From: Metallosphaera yellowstonensis MK1
Lineage (GTDB): Archaea; Thermoproteota; Thermoprotei_A; Sulfolobales; Sulfolobaceae
Reading direction: 5' to 3'
Assembly: GCF_000243315.1 (NCBI RefSeq)
Contig: NZ_JH597761.1
Span: 611,334-651,106 of the forward strand
DNA: 39,773 nucleotides
Within the stretch, counting starts at the first letter, position 1. Each line of letters begins with the position of its first letter. Shown here piece by piece: positions 8,216 to 17,674 of this stretch. A model generated the notes under the pieces. That model searched no databases. It was not told the DNA's origin and worked only from the letters and a program-made list of their open reading frames with translations. The position numbers and the translations under genes are program-made.

Positions 8216-8963
8216 ATCGTTTCAGCCAGAGGAGGAGTACGTCTACCTAACTTACTCCATGAAGAACGACGAGGGGGAGGAGAGTGAAGTACTACTGGAG
8301 AACTACAGAGTCCTACTGCAGAGGGCTTTAGACTGGTTGTGGGAAAAGAAGAAGGTTGAGAGGAGAGAAGTGAAGTGGAGTTGAAGAGGGGTAGAATACA
8401 GTCCTTCGCTTCCAAGCACGGTAGGAAAGGGGAGAAGTTGATGAGGAAGTACTCACACCGTGAAAGGAACCGCGTCCTAGATTACGTTCACAAGTTCGTC
8501 AACAAGCTTCTTGAGATGTACCCACTCACTCTGATCGCTGTTGAGAAACTGAACAAACAGAAGATGTTCCAAGACGCTGACGACAAGTTGTCTAAAAGGA
8601 TCTCCAGGACTGTATGGAGGAGCATTCATAGTTTGTTGAAGTACAAGGCCCCACTATACGGCTCCCTAGTTAAGGAGGTGAACCCTCACCTCACATCCAA
8701 GTCCTGCCCCAGATGTGGACGGGTTTTCCGAAAGGTAGGACTTTCAGGTGTGAGAGGTGTGGTTTCACCTGGACAGGCAACTGAACGCGTCCTTGAATAT
8801 CTACCTCAAGATGTGCGGGTTTCCCCACCTCTCTCTCACTCCCAGTGGGAGTAGGTGGGTTGGGGTTACCCCGCTAAGGGGGCGGAGGAGTAACGGGTTT
8901 CCCCGTGACCCCAGTGAAGCTCAAGGGCTGAGGATTGATATTAAATACTATGAAATCCTATGA
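8216..8963 (+). pseudogene. IS607-associated TnpB, deleted and frameshifted
   Basis: Follows tnpA directly. It starts as RPEEEYVYLTYSMKNDEGEE and ENYRVLLQRALDWLWEKKKV, then jumps after ERREVKWS to LKRGRIQSFASKHGRKGEKL, so the central part of TnpB, including the first RuvC motif, is deleted. The second RuvC region is LIAVEKLNKQKMFQD. The zinc-finger segment SCPRCGRVF is out of frame with its second half FRCERCGFTWTGQLNASLN and the tail GLRIDIKYYEIL. TnpB proteins are RNA-guided nucleases; about half of the usual length is left, so this one cannot work. Intact gene plus tnpA would make an ISC1904-like IS607 element. Confidence 0.8.
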
Positions 8964-9145
8964 AGCCCGAATCTCTCATTACCTTAGTGTTCTCATTGAT
9001 AGGAGACGTATGACGTTCGTCCTCCTGTTTGAGTACTTAGCCTAGTGGATGCCCACCTTAGGCATCTAGGGATATGTTCGGCCCCCGCACCTCTAGAAGT
9101 CGACCAGGGTAGGACATCTTGAGAGGAGCGATTCGAGGCTTAAAA
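8964..9145. other. short intergenic remnant region
   Basis: No gene seen between the IS607 tnpB remains and the IS605-like end. Contains the inverted repeat around 9049-9071 noted above; probably IS-derived. Confidence 0.35.
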
Positions 9146-9202
9146 CTACAAAGGAGCCATCTCCGCCTCAAGGAGGCGAGTTTTTCCGCCCCCCTTGAAC
9201 CC
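9146..9202 (-). mobile_element. remnant of an IS200/IS605-type left end
   Basis: Read on the minus strand this segment (GGGTTCAAGGGGGGCG..., GGAGATGG, CCTTTGTAG) closely parallels 23222-23283, just upstream of the tnpB gene at 23184. Both contain a hairpin: here CGCCTC-AAG-GAGGCG (9164-9178). A further hairpin, GATGCC...GGCATC, lies nearby at about 9049-9071. The segment follows, and supplies the last codons of, the amidohydrolase gene. Confidence 0.55.
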
Positions 9203-10271
9203 TCTCATTTATAACGTTAATGACTTGACCACCTCTCTTGACTATGGCGGCGTACTTATTGATCGCCCTGGTTATTCCAGTCCATTCGGCCTCAACTATC
9301 ACTCCCGTCAACTCATGACCCTCCAGGATGGGGTTGGCTCCGCCGTGCACCGTGCCAGCCTTCAGGACTTCCCTGGAGTAGTCACTCCCAGGTTCCAATA
9401 ACCTAGAGATCAACAGTGCCGTCTCCATCTCTTTCCATAGGTCGTGGTCGTTCCACGCCGCGTTGTCCGTACCCAAGAGCGTGTGAACCTCCTCCCTGAA
9501 GATGAGGGGCACGTTGGGAACTCCGGTTCCCCACCACAGGTTACTCCTGGGACACAGTACCAGCCCTACCCCCTCGTCCCTTAGAAGGGAGAGCTCACTC
9601 TCCGCGAGCCTCGTCCCGTGAACTACGAGGTCGGGCCTTAGGTCACTCAGGATAGTCTCCAGGTCCCTGGAGAGGTTCTGTCTCAACGTCTCTGAAACGT
9701 GGGCGACGACCAATTTGTCCTTGAACACCTCCCTTATCTCCTTCATGGTTTCCCTAGTAACCGATGTGACGCTACTTAACCCATATCCATCCACCATATC
9801 CCTCAGGGTCTCGAGCCTCTCCCTGCTGAAGTCTCCGTCAAGCCTTCCTAGAGCCACGTACTCTATGGGGGAGATCAACTTCACCTCCTTCGCGACCTTT
9901 GCCCCCAGAAGGTCGAGTTCCTTGAAGTCTACGACCTTCATCACGCCGATCTTCCTGGAACGACGTAGGAAATCCAGAGTGGATTCCTTCAACCTATCCT
10001 GAGTCAGAGACCCGATCAGCTTGTACTTCTCGCTTTGAGGATCTCCTACCGCCTCCTTTAAGGTCAGTCCCATACCGAACTCGGGAAAGGCCGAGTCGAA
10101 CGTATGTACGTGTGCGTTGACCAACGCGGGGAGAATGAGCCCAGTGGGGTACGTCTCTCCCCCAGTTACCCAACCCTTACCCACGTGCTGGACCTTCCCG
10201 TCTTCTAAGGTCAGGTGAACCCTCTCAGCTATTTCTAGCTCCTCCCCCAGTAGAGCGTAGGCCACGTTCAC
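9168..10271 (-). CDS. amidohydrolase of the ATZ/TRZ-deaminase type (COG0402) in the riboflavin operon
   Basis: Metal-dependent hydrolase. Numbering from the longer possible start (10292), the metal ligands are H61/H63 in NAHVH, H198 in VAHVSE, H225 in VVHGTR and D276 in LLGTDNAAW; the CPRSN signature (247-251) is typical of cytosine, guanine and MTA/SAH deaminases. I choose the GTG at 10271, which overlaps the arfA stop (GTGA), giving 367 residues. It is the last gene of ribB-ribC-ribH-arfA. Its ring-deaminase family suggests the deamination of the diaminopyrimidine intermediate of archaeal riboflavin synthesis, an inference from context only; a formamidase role (ArfB step) is the alternative. 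The last residues, about VQGGRKNSPP, are encoded by an IS605-like end, so the native C-terminus was probably replaced. Confidence 0.85.
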   Translation of the reverse strand: MNVAYALLGEELEIAERVHLTLEDGKVQHVGKGWVTGGETYPTGLILPALVNAHVHTFDSAFPEFGMGLTLKEAVGDPQSEKYKLIGSLTQDRLKESTLDFLRRSRKIGVMKVVDFKELDLLGAKVAKEVKLISPIEYVALGRLDGDFSRERLETLRDMVDGYGLSSVTSVTRETMKEIREVFKDKLVVAHVSETLRQNLSRDLETILSDLRPDLVVHGTRLAESELSLLRDEGVGLVLCPRSNLWWGTGVPNVPLIFREEVHTLLGTDNAAWNDHDLWKEMETALLISRLLEPGSDYSREVLKAGTVHGGANPILEGHELTGVIVEAEWTGITRAINKYAAIVKRGGQVINVINERVQGGRKNSPP

Positions 10272-10966
10272 TGTCCGCTGACGATCTTCCACAATACCTT
10301 CCTCTCCTTGCGTATTTCGGTGAGGGCCTTGGTAGCGTTCCTCAGTGCTTGTCTAGGAGTGAACCCTATCCCCACACCGGCCTTCACGTTGGTGGAGACT
10401 AGATCCAGGGCCCCATCCACGTCCTCAGGGTTCAGGAACGTTATCACATTGTCCCCTCCCAGGTACTGTGTGACCCCACCCAACTTATATGTCCTGAGCA
10501 TGACGTCCAGGACGAGTTTCTGTACCTCAACGAAGGCGTTGTACATGGAGGTCTGTGCCGTGAGGTCCCTGAACCCGTTTAGGTCATAGTGTACTACAGC
10601 TACAGGAGAGTCCTCATAGTTCCCCAGACTTAATCTCCCGGGTTCAAGATCGTGTAAACAGTCGTTGGCTTCCCCCTGTGCCTCCACGGGGTTCCTCCCG
10701 TGGCCCATACAACCCCTCACCATTACTGGGGAGAGCCTGACGGCGTACCTGAAGAGAGACGTGAGTTTAGCGTTCATTATCCCGTCAGCTAGGACGAGGA
10801 ATAGGTCGTACCTGAGGGGGAGTAGCGCTCCTCCCATCTGTGAAACCCTGTCCACCAGCCTGTAGGAAAGGAAGTGCTGAACCTCCTGAATCTTCCACTC
10901 CCTGTCTTCCCCCAAGAGTTCTGTCCATTCCCGGTAGTTATAAAGCTCCAGGAGGAGAACCTTCAC
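10268..10966 (-). CDS. arfA: GTP cyclohydrolase III (first step of archaeal riboflavin/F420 synthesis)
   Basis: 232 residues matching the archaeal GTP cyclohydrolase III family, which opens GTP to the formylamino-pyrimidine nucleotide (FAPy) and releases pyrophosphate. Two related domains are seen: N-terminal with [15 protein letters not shown] and C-terminal with [11 protein letters not shown] (metal-binding DxNxFxD type) and [11 protein letters not shown], the GGDEF/cyclase-like signature of the family. The ATG at 10966 overlaps the ribH stop (ATGA) and the stop overlaps the amidohydrolase start, so it is translated within the riboflavin operon. Length is close to that of the Methanocaldococcus enzyme. 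Confidence 0.9.
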   Translation of the reverse strand: MKVLLLELYNYREWTELLGEDREWKIQEVQHFLSYRLVDRVSQMGGALLPLRYDLFLVLADGIMNAKLTSLFRYAVRLSPVMVRGCMGHGRNPVEAQGEANDCLHDLEPGRLSLGNYEDSPVAVVHYDLNGFRDLTAQTSMYNAFVEVQKLVLDVMLRTYKLGGVTQYLGGDNVITFLNPEDVDGALDLVSTNVKAGVGIGFTPRQALRNATKALTEIRKERKVLWKIVSGQ

Positions 10967-11421
10967 TCTACGACCACCGTACCCTCTCCTTCCTTCTCCA
11001 CGTCCCTGAGCCTCTTAACCATCTTGATGGCAGATTCCACTGCCCTGGTCGAGTATTCCTCCACCCTCTCCAAGGCCTGATCATGCGTAGCTCCAGGGCC
11101 TATAACACCAAGAGCCACTGGTTTGTTATACTCCAGGCTCAGATCTGAGACGAGCCTGGCCAGCTGGTTAGCGATGAGTTCGTCATGCTTGGTCTCTCCC
11201 TTTATCACACAACCGAGAGTGACGACACCATCTACGTCGTCCCTGGCCAACAGTCTCTTCACTGCCAAGGGTATCTCAAAGGTTCCGGGTACCTTGAAGA
11301 CTACCTTGACCTCAGCTCCAAGAAACTTAGCGTGCGCCAAGGCCTTGGTCAGCATGAGGTTGGTCACGTCGTAGTTGAACTCCGCCACAACTATGCCGAG
11401 CTTAATCGATCTCTCCTGCAT
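10963..11421 (-). CDS. ribH: 6,7-dimethyl-8-ribityllumazine synthase
   Basis: Condenses 3,4-dihydroxy-2-butanone 4-phosphate with the ribitylaminopyrimidine to form lumazine. Characteristic segments are [14 protein letters not shown] (substrate loop), [31 protein letters not shown] and [19 protein letters not shown]; the KGETKHDE segment carries the catalytic His. I choose ATG at 11421 (152 residues) because the longer start at 11478 would add 19 residues before the conserved [16 protein letters not shown] and increase the overlap with ribC. It overlaps the end of ribC by 20 bp and arfA by 4 bp. Confidence 0.93.
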   Translation of the reverse strand: MQERSIKLGIVVAEFNYDVTNLMLTKALAHAKFLGAEVKVVFKVPGTFEIPLAVKRLLARDDVDGVVTLGCVIKGETKHDELIANQLARLVSDLSLEYNKPVALGVIGPGATHDQALERVEEYSTRAVESAIKMVKRLRDVEKEGEGTVVVE

Positions 11422-11875
11422 GTTCGTACCCCTGCCTGAGACCCTTTCCTGCCAAGGGAGTGAGTGCCTTCCAGCCATCTCTCACAAGCTTCACCAGGTT
11501 GACGGAGTGCTTCCTCGTCCTATCTAGGGCTATCTCCTTAAGTCTCTCCTCGTCCTCAGCCTCATCCTCGTGAACCGTGACGTCTATTACGTGAGTCGAG
11601 GTCATGAGTTGTACCGTTATCAACCCTATGCTTGCAGCTAAGTAACTGTACTTATCCAATTGCGTCCTTCCGACCCACCCAAGAGTTATTACGCCGTGAC
11701 AGCCTGACTCTATGAGTCTCTTGGCAGCCACCGGAAGATCCTTGATTCCGGGCACGGTGTACCTCCTCACTTCTCCCTCGGGATCTTCTTTCTTTATGAC
11801 CTTCACAGCCAGCTCACCCATGTTAACCCTGGAGAATGTGGTGTCCGCGACCCCGTAAATCCTCCTGAAACTCAA
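11402..11875 (-). CDS. ribC: archaeal-type riboflavin synthase
   Basis: 157 residues of the archaeal RibC family, which is structurally related to lumazine synthase and unrelated to bacterial RibE. It dismutates two lumazine molecules to riboflavin and the pyrimidine. Visible family segments are [18 protein letters not shown] near the N-terminus, [35 protein letters not shown], and [15 protein letters not shown]. Start is TTG at 11875, overlapping the TGA of ribB (TTGA). Located between ribB and ribH, consistent with its place in the pathway. Confidence 0.92.
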   Translation of the reverse strand: MSFRRIYGVADTTFSRVNMGELAVKVIKKEDPEGEVRRYTVPGIKDLPVAAKRLIESGCHGVITLGWVGRTQLDKYSYLAASIGLITVQLMTSTHVIDVTVHEDEAEDEERLKEIALDRTRKHSVNLVKLVRDGWKALTPLAGKGLRQGYEHAGEID

Positions 11876-12534
11876 GGGGAGATCACCTTGATCACCTGGA
11901 TACCTTCGAGGAAATGAAAACCGTTATGCTTCGCGAACCTCTTGGCCTCCTCCTTACCCATGCTCCTCCCGTCCCCCAGCATCTCGGCCAGAACCACGCT
12001 CTTCTCTAGGCCAACCGCCTCCATGAGTTTCACCGACATCTCCGTGTGTCCCTTCCTCTTCTCTAGGCCCCTGGACACTAATATGGGTACGTGCCCAGGG
12101 GTGTAGAAGTCCTGATAAAAGGTCTCCCTCGCCTCCTCTACGTCGGACTTGAGCGTCTCCACCACCCTGTGAAGAGAGGAGATCGTCAATGCCCTATCCT
12201 CGTCCGATATCCCCGTCCTGGTTTTCCTGTGGTTTACCCACAATGAGAACGCAGGTTCATCACCGTACACGGGTCTCTTAACTAGTCTCGACAGTGACGG
12301 AATGGACCTCATGATCTCCGTCTGAAAGGGCAATCCCAAGAGTTCGGCCTCCCTCTTACCCGTGGCGTAGCAGATTAGCCCGCCAGCCTCCTTCCTTAAG
12401 GTTTGGACTGTCTTCCACGTGACTGAGCCCCCGTAGAATACCATGTCTACCTCCTCCTCTCTCCCGTCGAAGTCGTACAGTAGGACGGGCAGACCTGACT
12501 CCAGGTCTTTTCTTATTTCCTGTAGCACGAACAT
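11872..12534 (-). CDS. ribB: 3,4-dihydroxy-2-butanone 4-phosphate synthase
   Basis: 220-residue enzyme converting ribulose 5-phosphate to the four-carbon unit of riboflavin plus formate. The acidic metal-binding loop is LLYDFDGREEEVDMVFYGG (residues about 18-36), followed by GGLICYA, and the second catalytic segment NHRKTRTGISDEDRALT, equivalent to the family THxxxTGIS-DR. GHTEMSVKL near residue 170 carries another conserved His. No fused cyclohydrolase II domain. It is the first gene of the operon; the ATG at 12534 lies about 25 nt after a TATA-like box (12554-12563), so the transcript is probably leaderless. Confidence 0.92.
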   Translation of the reverse strand: MFVLQEIRKDLESGLPVLLYDFDGREEEVDMVFYGGSVTWKTVQTLRKEAGGLICYATGKREAELLGLPFQTEIMRSIPSLSRLVKRPVYGDEPAFSLWVNHRKTRTGISDEDRALTISSLHRVVETLKSDVEEARETFYQDFYTPGHVPILVSRGLEKRKGHTEMSVKLMEAVGLEKSVVLAEMLGDGRSMGKEEAKRFAKHNGFHFLEGIQVIKVISP

Positions 12535-12553
12535 AGGGCAGAATTGAGTATTA

Positions 12554-12563
12554 GATATAAAAG
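12554..12563. promoter_or_regulatory. symmetric TATA-like box between ribB and a short divergent ORF
   Basis: GATATAAAAG on the plus strand, CTTTTATATC on the minus strand. Its centre is about 25 nt from the ribB ATG (12534) and about 30 nt from an ATG at 12589 on the other strand. It clearly suits ribB; use in the divergent direction is only possible. No flavin riboswitch-like structure could be recognised. Confidence 0.5.
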
Positions 12564-12588
12564 AGTATGTACTAATATCGTTTATTTA

Positions 12589-12663
12589 ATGGAAGAGTTT
12601 TCAACCAGAGATCCCTTAGCTGACCTCCTCCTTGCCATGAGGGCTAGGTTCCTAAATAGCTAA
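12589..12663 (+). CDS. possible 24-residue microprotein
   Basis: ATG at 12589, reading MEEFSTRDPLADLLLAMRAR then FLNS and stop. Below the size reported by ordinary ORF calling. Support is limited to normal codon choice and a TATA-like box about 30 nt upstream. The amphipathic helix-like middle (DLLLAMRARF) could make it a real small protein, but chance is equally possible. Confidence 0.25.
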   Translation: MEEFSTRDPLADLLLAMRARFLNS

Positions 12664-12694
12664 TTCATGATTCCCAGTCGTTTGGGGGGACAAC

Positions 12695-14551
12695 TCACGA
12701 GAGGTTTATTACGTTACTGACTCCCCTCAAGACCTCGGCCACACTCCACGCTTGGGCTATGCACCCTCCCTTCCTGTAGGGGGGTATGTCCTCGAAGAGC
12801 TCAGGTATATATCCCCCTTCCCTCTCGGCCAGGTTCAGGAGAGGCCTGAAAACGTTCAGGAGCCTCTTCACCTCTATGGGATCCTCCTCGAACCTCACCT
12901 TCGCGTCAGCGTATGCCCCCACCAACCATGGCCAGATAGGGCCGTTGTGGTAGGCCATATCCCTACTCCTCCTATCTCCCCTGTAGAAGGGAGTGTACCC
13001 CTGCTCGCCCTGGGCTAAGGTACTGAGGCCGTAGGGTCTCACCAACCTCTCCTCCACTACCCTCAACACTCTCTTGGCCAACTCTCCCTCCACCACTGGG
13101 AAGGGTAGGGAGATCGCGAATATCTGGTTCGGCCTAACGGCCCTGTTCGGTCTCCCGTCCCAATCCACGTAGTCATAGAGTCCTCCCTCGAACACGAACC
13201 TCTCCCGGAACGCGGACTTCACCGTCTTCGCCTTCTCCTGGAACTCCTCGGCATCGTAACCGATGACCTCCCCCAACCTCCAGGCAATCATGAGGGCGTT
13301 GTACCACAGGGCGTTTACCTCAACCGCTGCCCCCTCCCTCGGGGTCACGACGTTGCCGTCGAACTGGGCGTCCATCCATGTCCTGGGGGAACCCGAGTGG
13401 TAGAGCAGACCTCCCCTGTTGAACACCACTCCGTTCCCCTTCCAGTACTCGTCCAAGACCTCCAGGACCTTGGGGAATAGCTTCCTCACCAGGTCCAGGT
13501 CCTTGGTGTAAAGGTAATACTTAAACAGAGCGTTTACCCCCCAGAGTGACACGTCGACCCCCTTGTACATGACCTCCTCGTTCCCCAGGAAGTTGTTGGG
13601 CATCATCCCCCTGTTGACCCTCTCGAAGTACCTGGAGAGGATCTGGGAGGCCTGTTTCTGGGACCCGTTCATGAGGAGTGCACCCTCCAAGGATATCATG
13701 GTGTCCCTCCCCCACTCGTCGAACCAGTGGTAGCCGGCTATCAAGGCGTAACCCTCCCTACCCTTGACCACGAAGGACTTGGAAGCGTTCGAGAGTAGGG
13801 TCAGGAGTTCCTGGCTGTAGGGTTTCAACTCAACCTCCTCACCCCTCTCCCCCCAGTATGCGTGTAGGGTCAGCTTGTTCCCAACACTGATTAGGCAGAA
13901 GGGATTGTAGAGGTCCTCAAGGTAGTTGGAGCCCCTCTCCCTGTCCAACCTATACACGAAGTTGTAGTACCAGTACCCCGTATCCTCCACTTGAAATCCT
14001 TCCTCTACATCCAACCTGAGGAAGGCTCTGTTCCCAACGGTGAGGGTGAAGCCTCCCCCGTCCCTGGAGTAGGAGAAGATGGGGTGCCTCTCCTTGATGA
14101 CCAGGTGATGGCTCCTGAACGTGACCAGCGGACAAACCCTCACCACCCCTCCCCCGCTCCTGTACCTCAGGATAATAGAGTCGTTGCCCCTGTTCACCAC
14201 CAGTGTCTTCTCCACCCTCACCTTGTCGAAGGAGTACTCCCAGGTCACGAAGTTCTCCCCAGCGACGAACCTCTCTAGGTACCTGTACCCCTGAGGGTGG
14301 AACACGTCCCCCTGGTAACGGTTCGTACTCATGGGGTACTCGTGCCCGTCCACCAGGAGGGAGTCCTCAACCTTGGAGAGGGTCATGAACCTCCTGTGGG
14401 GAGGATCCTGGGGTACCACCAGCAGGCCGTGGTAAGTCCTGGCGTTTATCCCGCATGGCGTTGAGGAGGAGTAACCTCCTGTGCCCGTGGGGATGAGCCA
14501 CTCCCTCTCCTCGCACTCCAGGGGATCTAACATTGCTCTAGTATTTGCCAT
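12695..14551 (-). CDS. glycogen debranching enzyme (amylo-alpha-1,6-glucosidase type)
   Basis: 618 residues. The N-terminal domain starts with the family signature [20 protein letters not shown] (about 17-36) and RTYHGLLV; the C-terminal (alpha/alpha)6 domain begins near 265 with [20 protein letters not shown] and includes [16 protein letters not shown] and [16 protein letters not shown]. These define the archaeal/bacterial GDE_C glucosidase that hydrolyses alpha-1,6 branch points of glycogen. The ATG at 14551 overlaps the upstream glucoamylase gene by 14 bp; a second ATG (14533) just after that stop would shorten it by six residues, and either may be used. Third gene of the minus-strand glycogen operon. 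Confidence 0.92.
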   Translation of the reverse strand: MANTRAMLDPLECEEREWLIPTGTGGYSSSTPCGINARTYHGLLVVPQDPPHRRFMTLSKVEDSLLVDGHEYPMSTNRYQGDVFHPQGYRYLERFVAGENFVTWEYSFDKVRVEKTLVVNRGNDSIILRYRSGGGVVRVCPLVTFRSHHLVIKERHPIFSYSRDGGGFTLTVGNRAFLRLDVEEGFQVEDTGYWYYNFVYRLDRERGSNYLEDLYNPFCLISVGNKLTLHAYWGERGEEVELKPYSQELLTLLSNASKSFVVKGREGYALIAGYHWFDEWGRDTMISLEGALLMNGSQKQASQILSRYFERVNRGMMPNNFLGNEEVMYKGVDVSLWGVNALFKYYLYTKDLDLVRKLFPKVLEVLDEYWKGNGVVFNRGGLLYHSGSPRTWMDAQFDGNVVTPREGAAVEVNALWYNALMIAWRLGEVIGYDAEEFQEKAKTVKSAFRERFVFEGGLYDYVDWDGRPNRAVRPNQIFAISLPFPVVEGELAKRVLRVVEERLVRPYGLSTLAQGEQGYTPFYRGDRRSRDMAYHNGPIWPWLVGAYADAKVRFEEDPIEVKRLLNVFRPLLNLAEREGGYIPELFEDIPPYRKGGCIAQAWSVAEVLRGVSNVINLS

Positions 14552-16388
14552 GGTATTTATTTAAGGTGATTACAAACTCCGCGTGGGACCACACCAGGGG
14601 TAACACGGAGGTTGACTCTAGGGTCTCCGGGTCAACCTGTTCCGGGAGCAGACCTGAGGGGGTGGCCCTCTTCGTGACCCAGTTTATGAGTGGGTCAGCC
14701 TCGGTCTTCCTCCCCGAGTCTATGAGGTACTCGGCTACCCACAAGGTCGTTATGATCCACGGGTTCGGGGACGACTTCCTCCTCTGATATGAGTCGCCCT
14801 CGTACCTGGCGATCCCTCCGTTCACAGTAAGCCTCTGCAGGATCAGCTCCACGGTGTTCACCATCACTGGGTCCCCTGGGTTGACCATTCCGAAGAAGTA
14901 GGGAGAGTACATGCTGGCGTCGACTACGGGGTCAAGTTGGAGGTTCTCGTCGAGCCTACGGAAGAACCTCTTCCCGTCGCTGAGCCTCTTTAGGGCCTGC
15001 TCCCTCATGGACTTAGCGACCTCCAGAGTGTCCTCGGCTAAGCTCTCATCCCCCATCCCCCTCGCCAATTCTGCCCCCTGCACCAGCCCCCCGTACACTG
15101 AGGAGACTGTGTGGAGATGTATCCCGTACCTCTCCTCCCAGAGGTCGAAGCTGGGCTTCGGTAAACCGTCCTCTACGAACCTGGTCATGAAGTTCAGTGC
15201 AGGTCTCACGAACCCCTTGTATATCTCCACCAGTTCGTCCAGGTCCCTATACTTCCTGTAATGGTACCCTATGGCCCAGACCTCCAGTGCCGTCTCGTCC
15301 TCCTGGATAGGGTAGATCCTCTTACCCATGTAGAGCCAGGGGTGCCAGGAGCTGGCTAAGGTCCTGTTGGGATTATACTTGTGGTAGAGGAACCCCTCCC
15401 TGCTCACGACGTCCCTTATGAAGTTGAAGTGTCTCATGGCAAGCTCACCGTAACCCGCCACGTCCAAGGCGTGTGCAGCAAGTGCCCCGTCCCTAGGCCA
15501 GCAGTACTGGTAGGCATCACCGTAGATGTTAACGAAGGAGTAGTCGGACGAGGCTATTATGGACCCGTTCACGTCCATGTGGTTCTTCACGGTTATGAGG
15601 CTCACGTTGTAGAGCCAACTCTCGTGGTTGGAGGGCCAGCTCCCTTTGGAGAGCCAGCTCCTCCAGAACTGGAACACCGAGACGAAGGAGCTCTCGGCCT
15701 GTGCAGGGCTTATCTTCTGGAGCAACCTCCTCACTTCCTCCAGGTTCCTGGAAGCTACCATGACGTAGTATAACTTGGTAACTGCCTTGGGCTTCAGGGG
15801 TAGCTCGACCCCTAGGGCAGACTGGACGTTGCCGTGGGATATGGGGTTGTAATCCAGTTTCCCGTCCTTGAGGTCGTCGAGGGGATTTCCCTTACTGGCG
15901 GAGAACTCCACTGGGTAGCCTGGGGCCGACATCATCTTCACCGCGACGTACCTCTTGGACTTATAGTGTATTATGGAGGACGTGTAAGGGTCGTAGAAGG
16001 CAGTGTCCCCGTAGGGGTTGGAGTAGATGTTGAAGTCCTGGACGAAGAAGAGCTTACCCCTCCCTTCCCCTTCACCGTTGTAGAGTACCTTTAGCACGGC
16101 GTAGAGGACGGGTTCGTCCACGTCCACGAAGGTGTAAGCAGTTATCTCCACTTTCTCCCTCTCCAGGAACCACCTGGACTCCACGACGTTCGTCGCCTCC
16201 TGATACGTCACCTGCGACCTCCACTCCTCGTCTAAGGAGAGGGACTCCCCATTCCAGAAGGCCACCCTCACCGGGTTTCCTGAGGTTTGGTTCTCCAAAC
16301 CCACGTAGGGGAAGTAGAAGTCCACTATCCTACCGTGCCTGTCCAGAGTGACCAGGAGCCTCCCGTTACCGACACTAGCGAACCTCAC
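14538..16388 (-). CDS. GH15 glucoamylase (glucan 1,4-alpha-glucosidase family)
   Basis: 616 residues. The N-terminal beta-sandwich of archaeal GH15 proteins ([24 protein letters not shown]) occupies about 1-250; the (alpha/alpha)6 catalytic domain follows with [17 protein letters not shown] (294-310), [20 protein letters not shown] (361-380), the general acid in [12 protein letters not shown] (Glu 418/419), and the general base in LLPEQVDP (Glu 583), then PLVWSHAEF. It releases glucose from the non-reducing ends of glucans; some archaeal members act on trehalose, which sequence alone does not exclude. No signal peptide is seen, so it acts inside the cell on stored glycogen. Seven bases separate it from the upstream nucleotidyltransferase gene and it overlaps the debranching enzyme gene. 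Confidence 0.92.
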   Translation of the reverse strand: MRFASVGNGRLLVTLDRHGRIVDFYFPYVGLENQTSGNPVRVAFWNGESLSLDEEWRSQVTYQEATNVVESRWFLEREKVEITAYTFVDVDEPVLYAVLKVLYNGEGEGRGKLFFVQDFNIYSNPYGDTAFYDPYTSSIIHYKSKRYVAVKMMSAPGYPVEFSASKGNPLDDLKDGKLDYNPISHGNVQSALGVELPLKPKAVTKLYYVMVASRNLEEVRRLLQKISPAQAESSFVSVFQFWRSWLSKGSWPSNHESWLYNVSLITVKNHMDVNGSIIASSDYSFVNIYGDAYQYCWPRDGALAAHALDVAGYGELAMRHFNFIRDVVSREGFLYHKYNPNRTLASSWHPWLYMGKRIYPIQEDETALEVWAIGYHYRKYRDLDELVEIYKGFVRPALNFMTRFVEDGLPKPSFDLWEERYGIHLHTVSSVYGGLVQGAELARGMGDESLAEDTLEVAKSMREQALKRLSDGKRFFRRLDENLQLDPVVDASMYSPYFFGMVNPGDPVMVNTVELILQRLTVNGGIARYEGDSYQRRKSSPNPWIITTLWVAEYLIDSGRKTEADPLINWVTKRATPSGLLPEQVDPETLESTSVLPLVWSHAEFVITLNKYHGKY

Positions 16389-16395
16389 GGGTATA

Positions 16396-17640
16396 TTAAG
16401 TCAGCACTGTATCATGAATCTTGCTATTTGCGTTTATGGTCTTATGGGGCCATATCTTGGAGTTCACTATCTCAGTTCCCGCCTCTATGACTACGTCGTC
16501 CCCTATGACGCTCCTGATTATCCTGGCCCCTCCCCTTATCTCCACATGCCTCGCTATGACAGAGTCCTCTATCACAACCCCCTCCCCTATATACGCCCTG
16601 TCCATCACTGCGCTCCTAACTATCCTGGCATTGTTCTTGACCATGGAGAAGTTATCCACTGTGGAGTTCTCCAGGTAGACGTTGTTCCCTATCTGACAGT
16701 GCCTCCCCACGAGGACACTCCCCTCAACCTTGAGCCTGCCCCTCTTGTACTTATTGACTATGACGTTCCTTCTCCTTATGGAGTCTGGGCTAGTCCCTTG
16801 GACGAAGATCCTCTTGCTCTCGTCGACCCTCTTGGCCATAATGTCCCTCTCCTCCAGCGTGGAGAGCAGGGTCTTCATGGCGTCCAAGTACCTCTCTGGC
16901 GTCCCGACGTCGAACCAGAGGGACTCGGTGACGTAGCCGTACACCGGGTAACCCTTGGAGATGAGGTAGGGTATTACGTCCTTCCCAAAGTCCATCCTAC
17001 CCTCCTCCCTCATCATGCTCACCTCCTCACTAGCGAACACGTCCCTTATCTTGGGGGAGAGGACGTATATCCCGGTGTTTATCAGGTTGGAGGGAGCCTC
17101 TCCTTCCTTGGGTTTCTCCACGAACCTCTTGATCCTCATGTCGTCCCCCAACTCAGCTACACCGAACTCTCTCACGTCGTGCCACTTCCTGAGGACTATG
17201 GTCATGAGTGCCCCCCTCTCCAGGTGGTAGTTCACTAAGTCCTTGAGGTCTACCTTGATTAGGTTGTCCCCTTGTATTACCAGGGTTATGTCCTCTATCC
17301 TGTAGTAGTCCATGTTTATCCTCACCGAGTCCGCGTTTCCGACGCTGTCGACCCTGGGCTGGTACTTGAAGTGTACCCTGGGCTTTATGCCATACCTGGC
17401 GGAGAAGCCTATCCCCTCCTTGAAGGTGTCGAAAAGCGACTTGTAATTTATGTACCCCTTAACTCCGAAGATGAACTCCTTGACCCCCTGCTTGGCCAAC
17501 TCGAGGATAGGGAACTCCAGTAGGGGCCTGTTGAGAAGTCTGACCGTGGCCTTGGACGTCTCCACTGTTAAGGGCCTCATCCTCGTGGCCTCCCCTCCGA
17601 TGGGGATTATGACCTTAACGTCCTCCGGAGACCACTTCAT
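16396..17640 (-). CDS. sugar-1-phosphate nucleotidyltransferase with left-handed beta-helix domain
   Basis: 414 residues. The N-terminal Rossmann-like nucleotidyltransferase domain has the pyrophosphorylase signature [20 protein letters not shown] (13-31, with only a modified GGxATR loop), VIQGDNL (metal Asp), [17 protein letters not shown] and WFDVGTP. From about 290 the protein shows hexapeptide-type repeats ([34 protein letters not shown]). Family members make ADP-, UDP- or GDP-sugars. As first gene of the minus-strand glycogen operon, opposite the glycogen synthase, it is a good candidate for supplying the NDP-glucose donor, but the nucleotide preferred cannot be read from the sequence. 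Start ATG is 34 bp from the divergent GH57 gene. Confidence 0.88.
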   Translation of the reverse strand: MKWSPEDVKVIIPIGGEATRMRPLTVETSKATVRLLNRPLLEFPILELAKQGVKEFIFGVKGYINYKSLFDTFKEGIGFSARYGIKPRVHFKYQPRVDSVGNADSVRINMDYYRIEDITLVIQGDNLIKVDLKDLVNYHLERGALMTIVLRKWHDVREFGVAELGDDMRIKRFVEKPKEGEAPSNLINTGIYVLSPKIRDVFASEEVSMMREEGRMDFGKDVIPYLISKGYPVYGYVTESLWFDVGTPERYLDAMKTLLSTLEERDIMAKRVDESKRIFVQGTSPDSIRRRNVIVNKYKRGRLKVEGSVLVGRHCQIGNNVYLENSTVDNFSMVKNNARIVRSAVMDRAYIGEGVVIEDSVIARHVEIRGGARIIRSVIGDDVVIEAGTEIVNSKIWPHKTINANSKIHDTVLT

Positions 17641-17674
17641 GATTTTTTATTTGACAGGAATCATTTAAGTACAT
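17641..17674. promoter_or_regulatory. 34-bp divergent promoter between the two glycogen operons
   Basis: The gap contains two TATA-like boxes: TTTTTTATTT on the plus strand (about 17643-17652), centred about 27 nt before the GH57 ATG (17675), and TACTTAAATG on the minus strand (17662-17671), centred about 26 nt before the nucleotidyltransferase ATG (17640). Both transcripts must be leaderless. Each TATA box lies beside the start site of the opposite gene, so the two preinitiation complexes could not be bound at once. Confidence 0.65.

Noticed and set aside
16348-17238. 296-codon plus-strand ORF opposite the nucleotidyltransferase gene, with shorter ones opposite GH15 and the debranching enzyme
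   Set aside because: Rich in Pro, His, Tyr and Val with no domain; it is the typical antisense shadow of a G+C-rich gene whose opposite strand is a clear enzyme.
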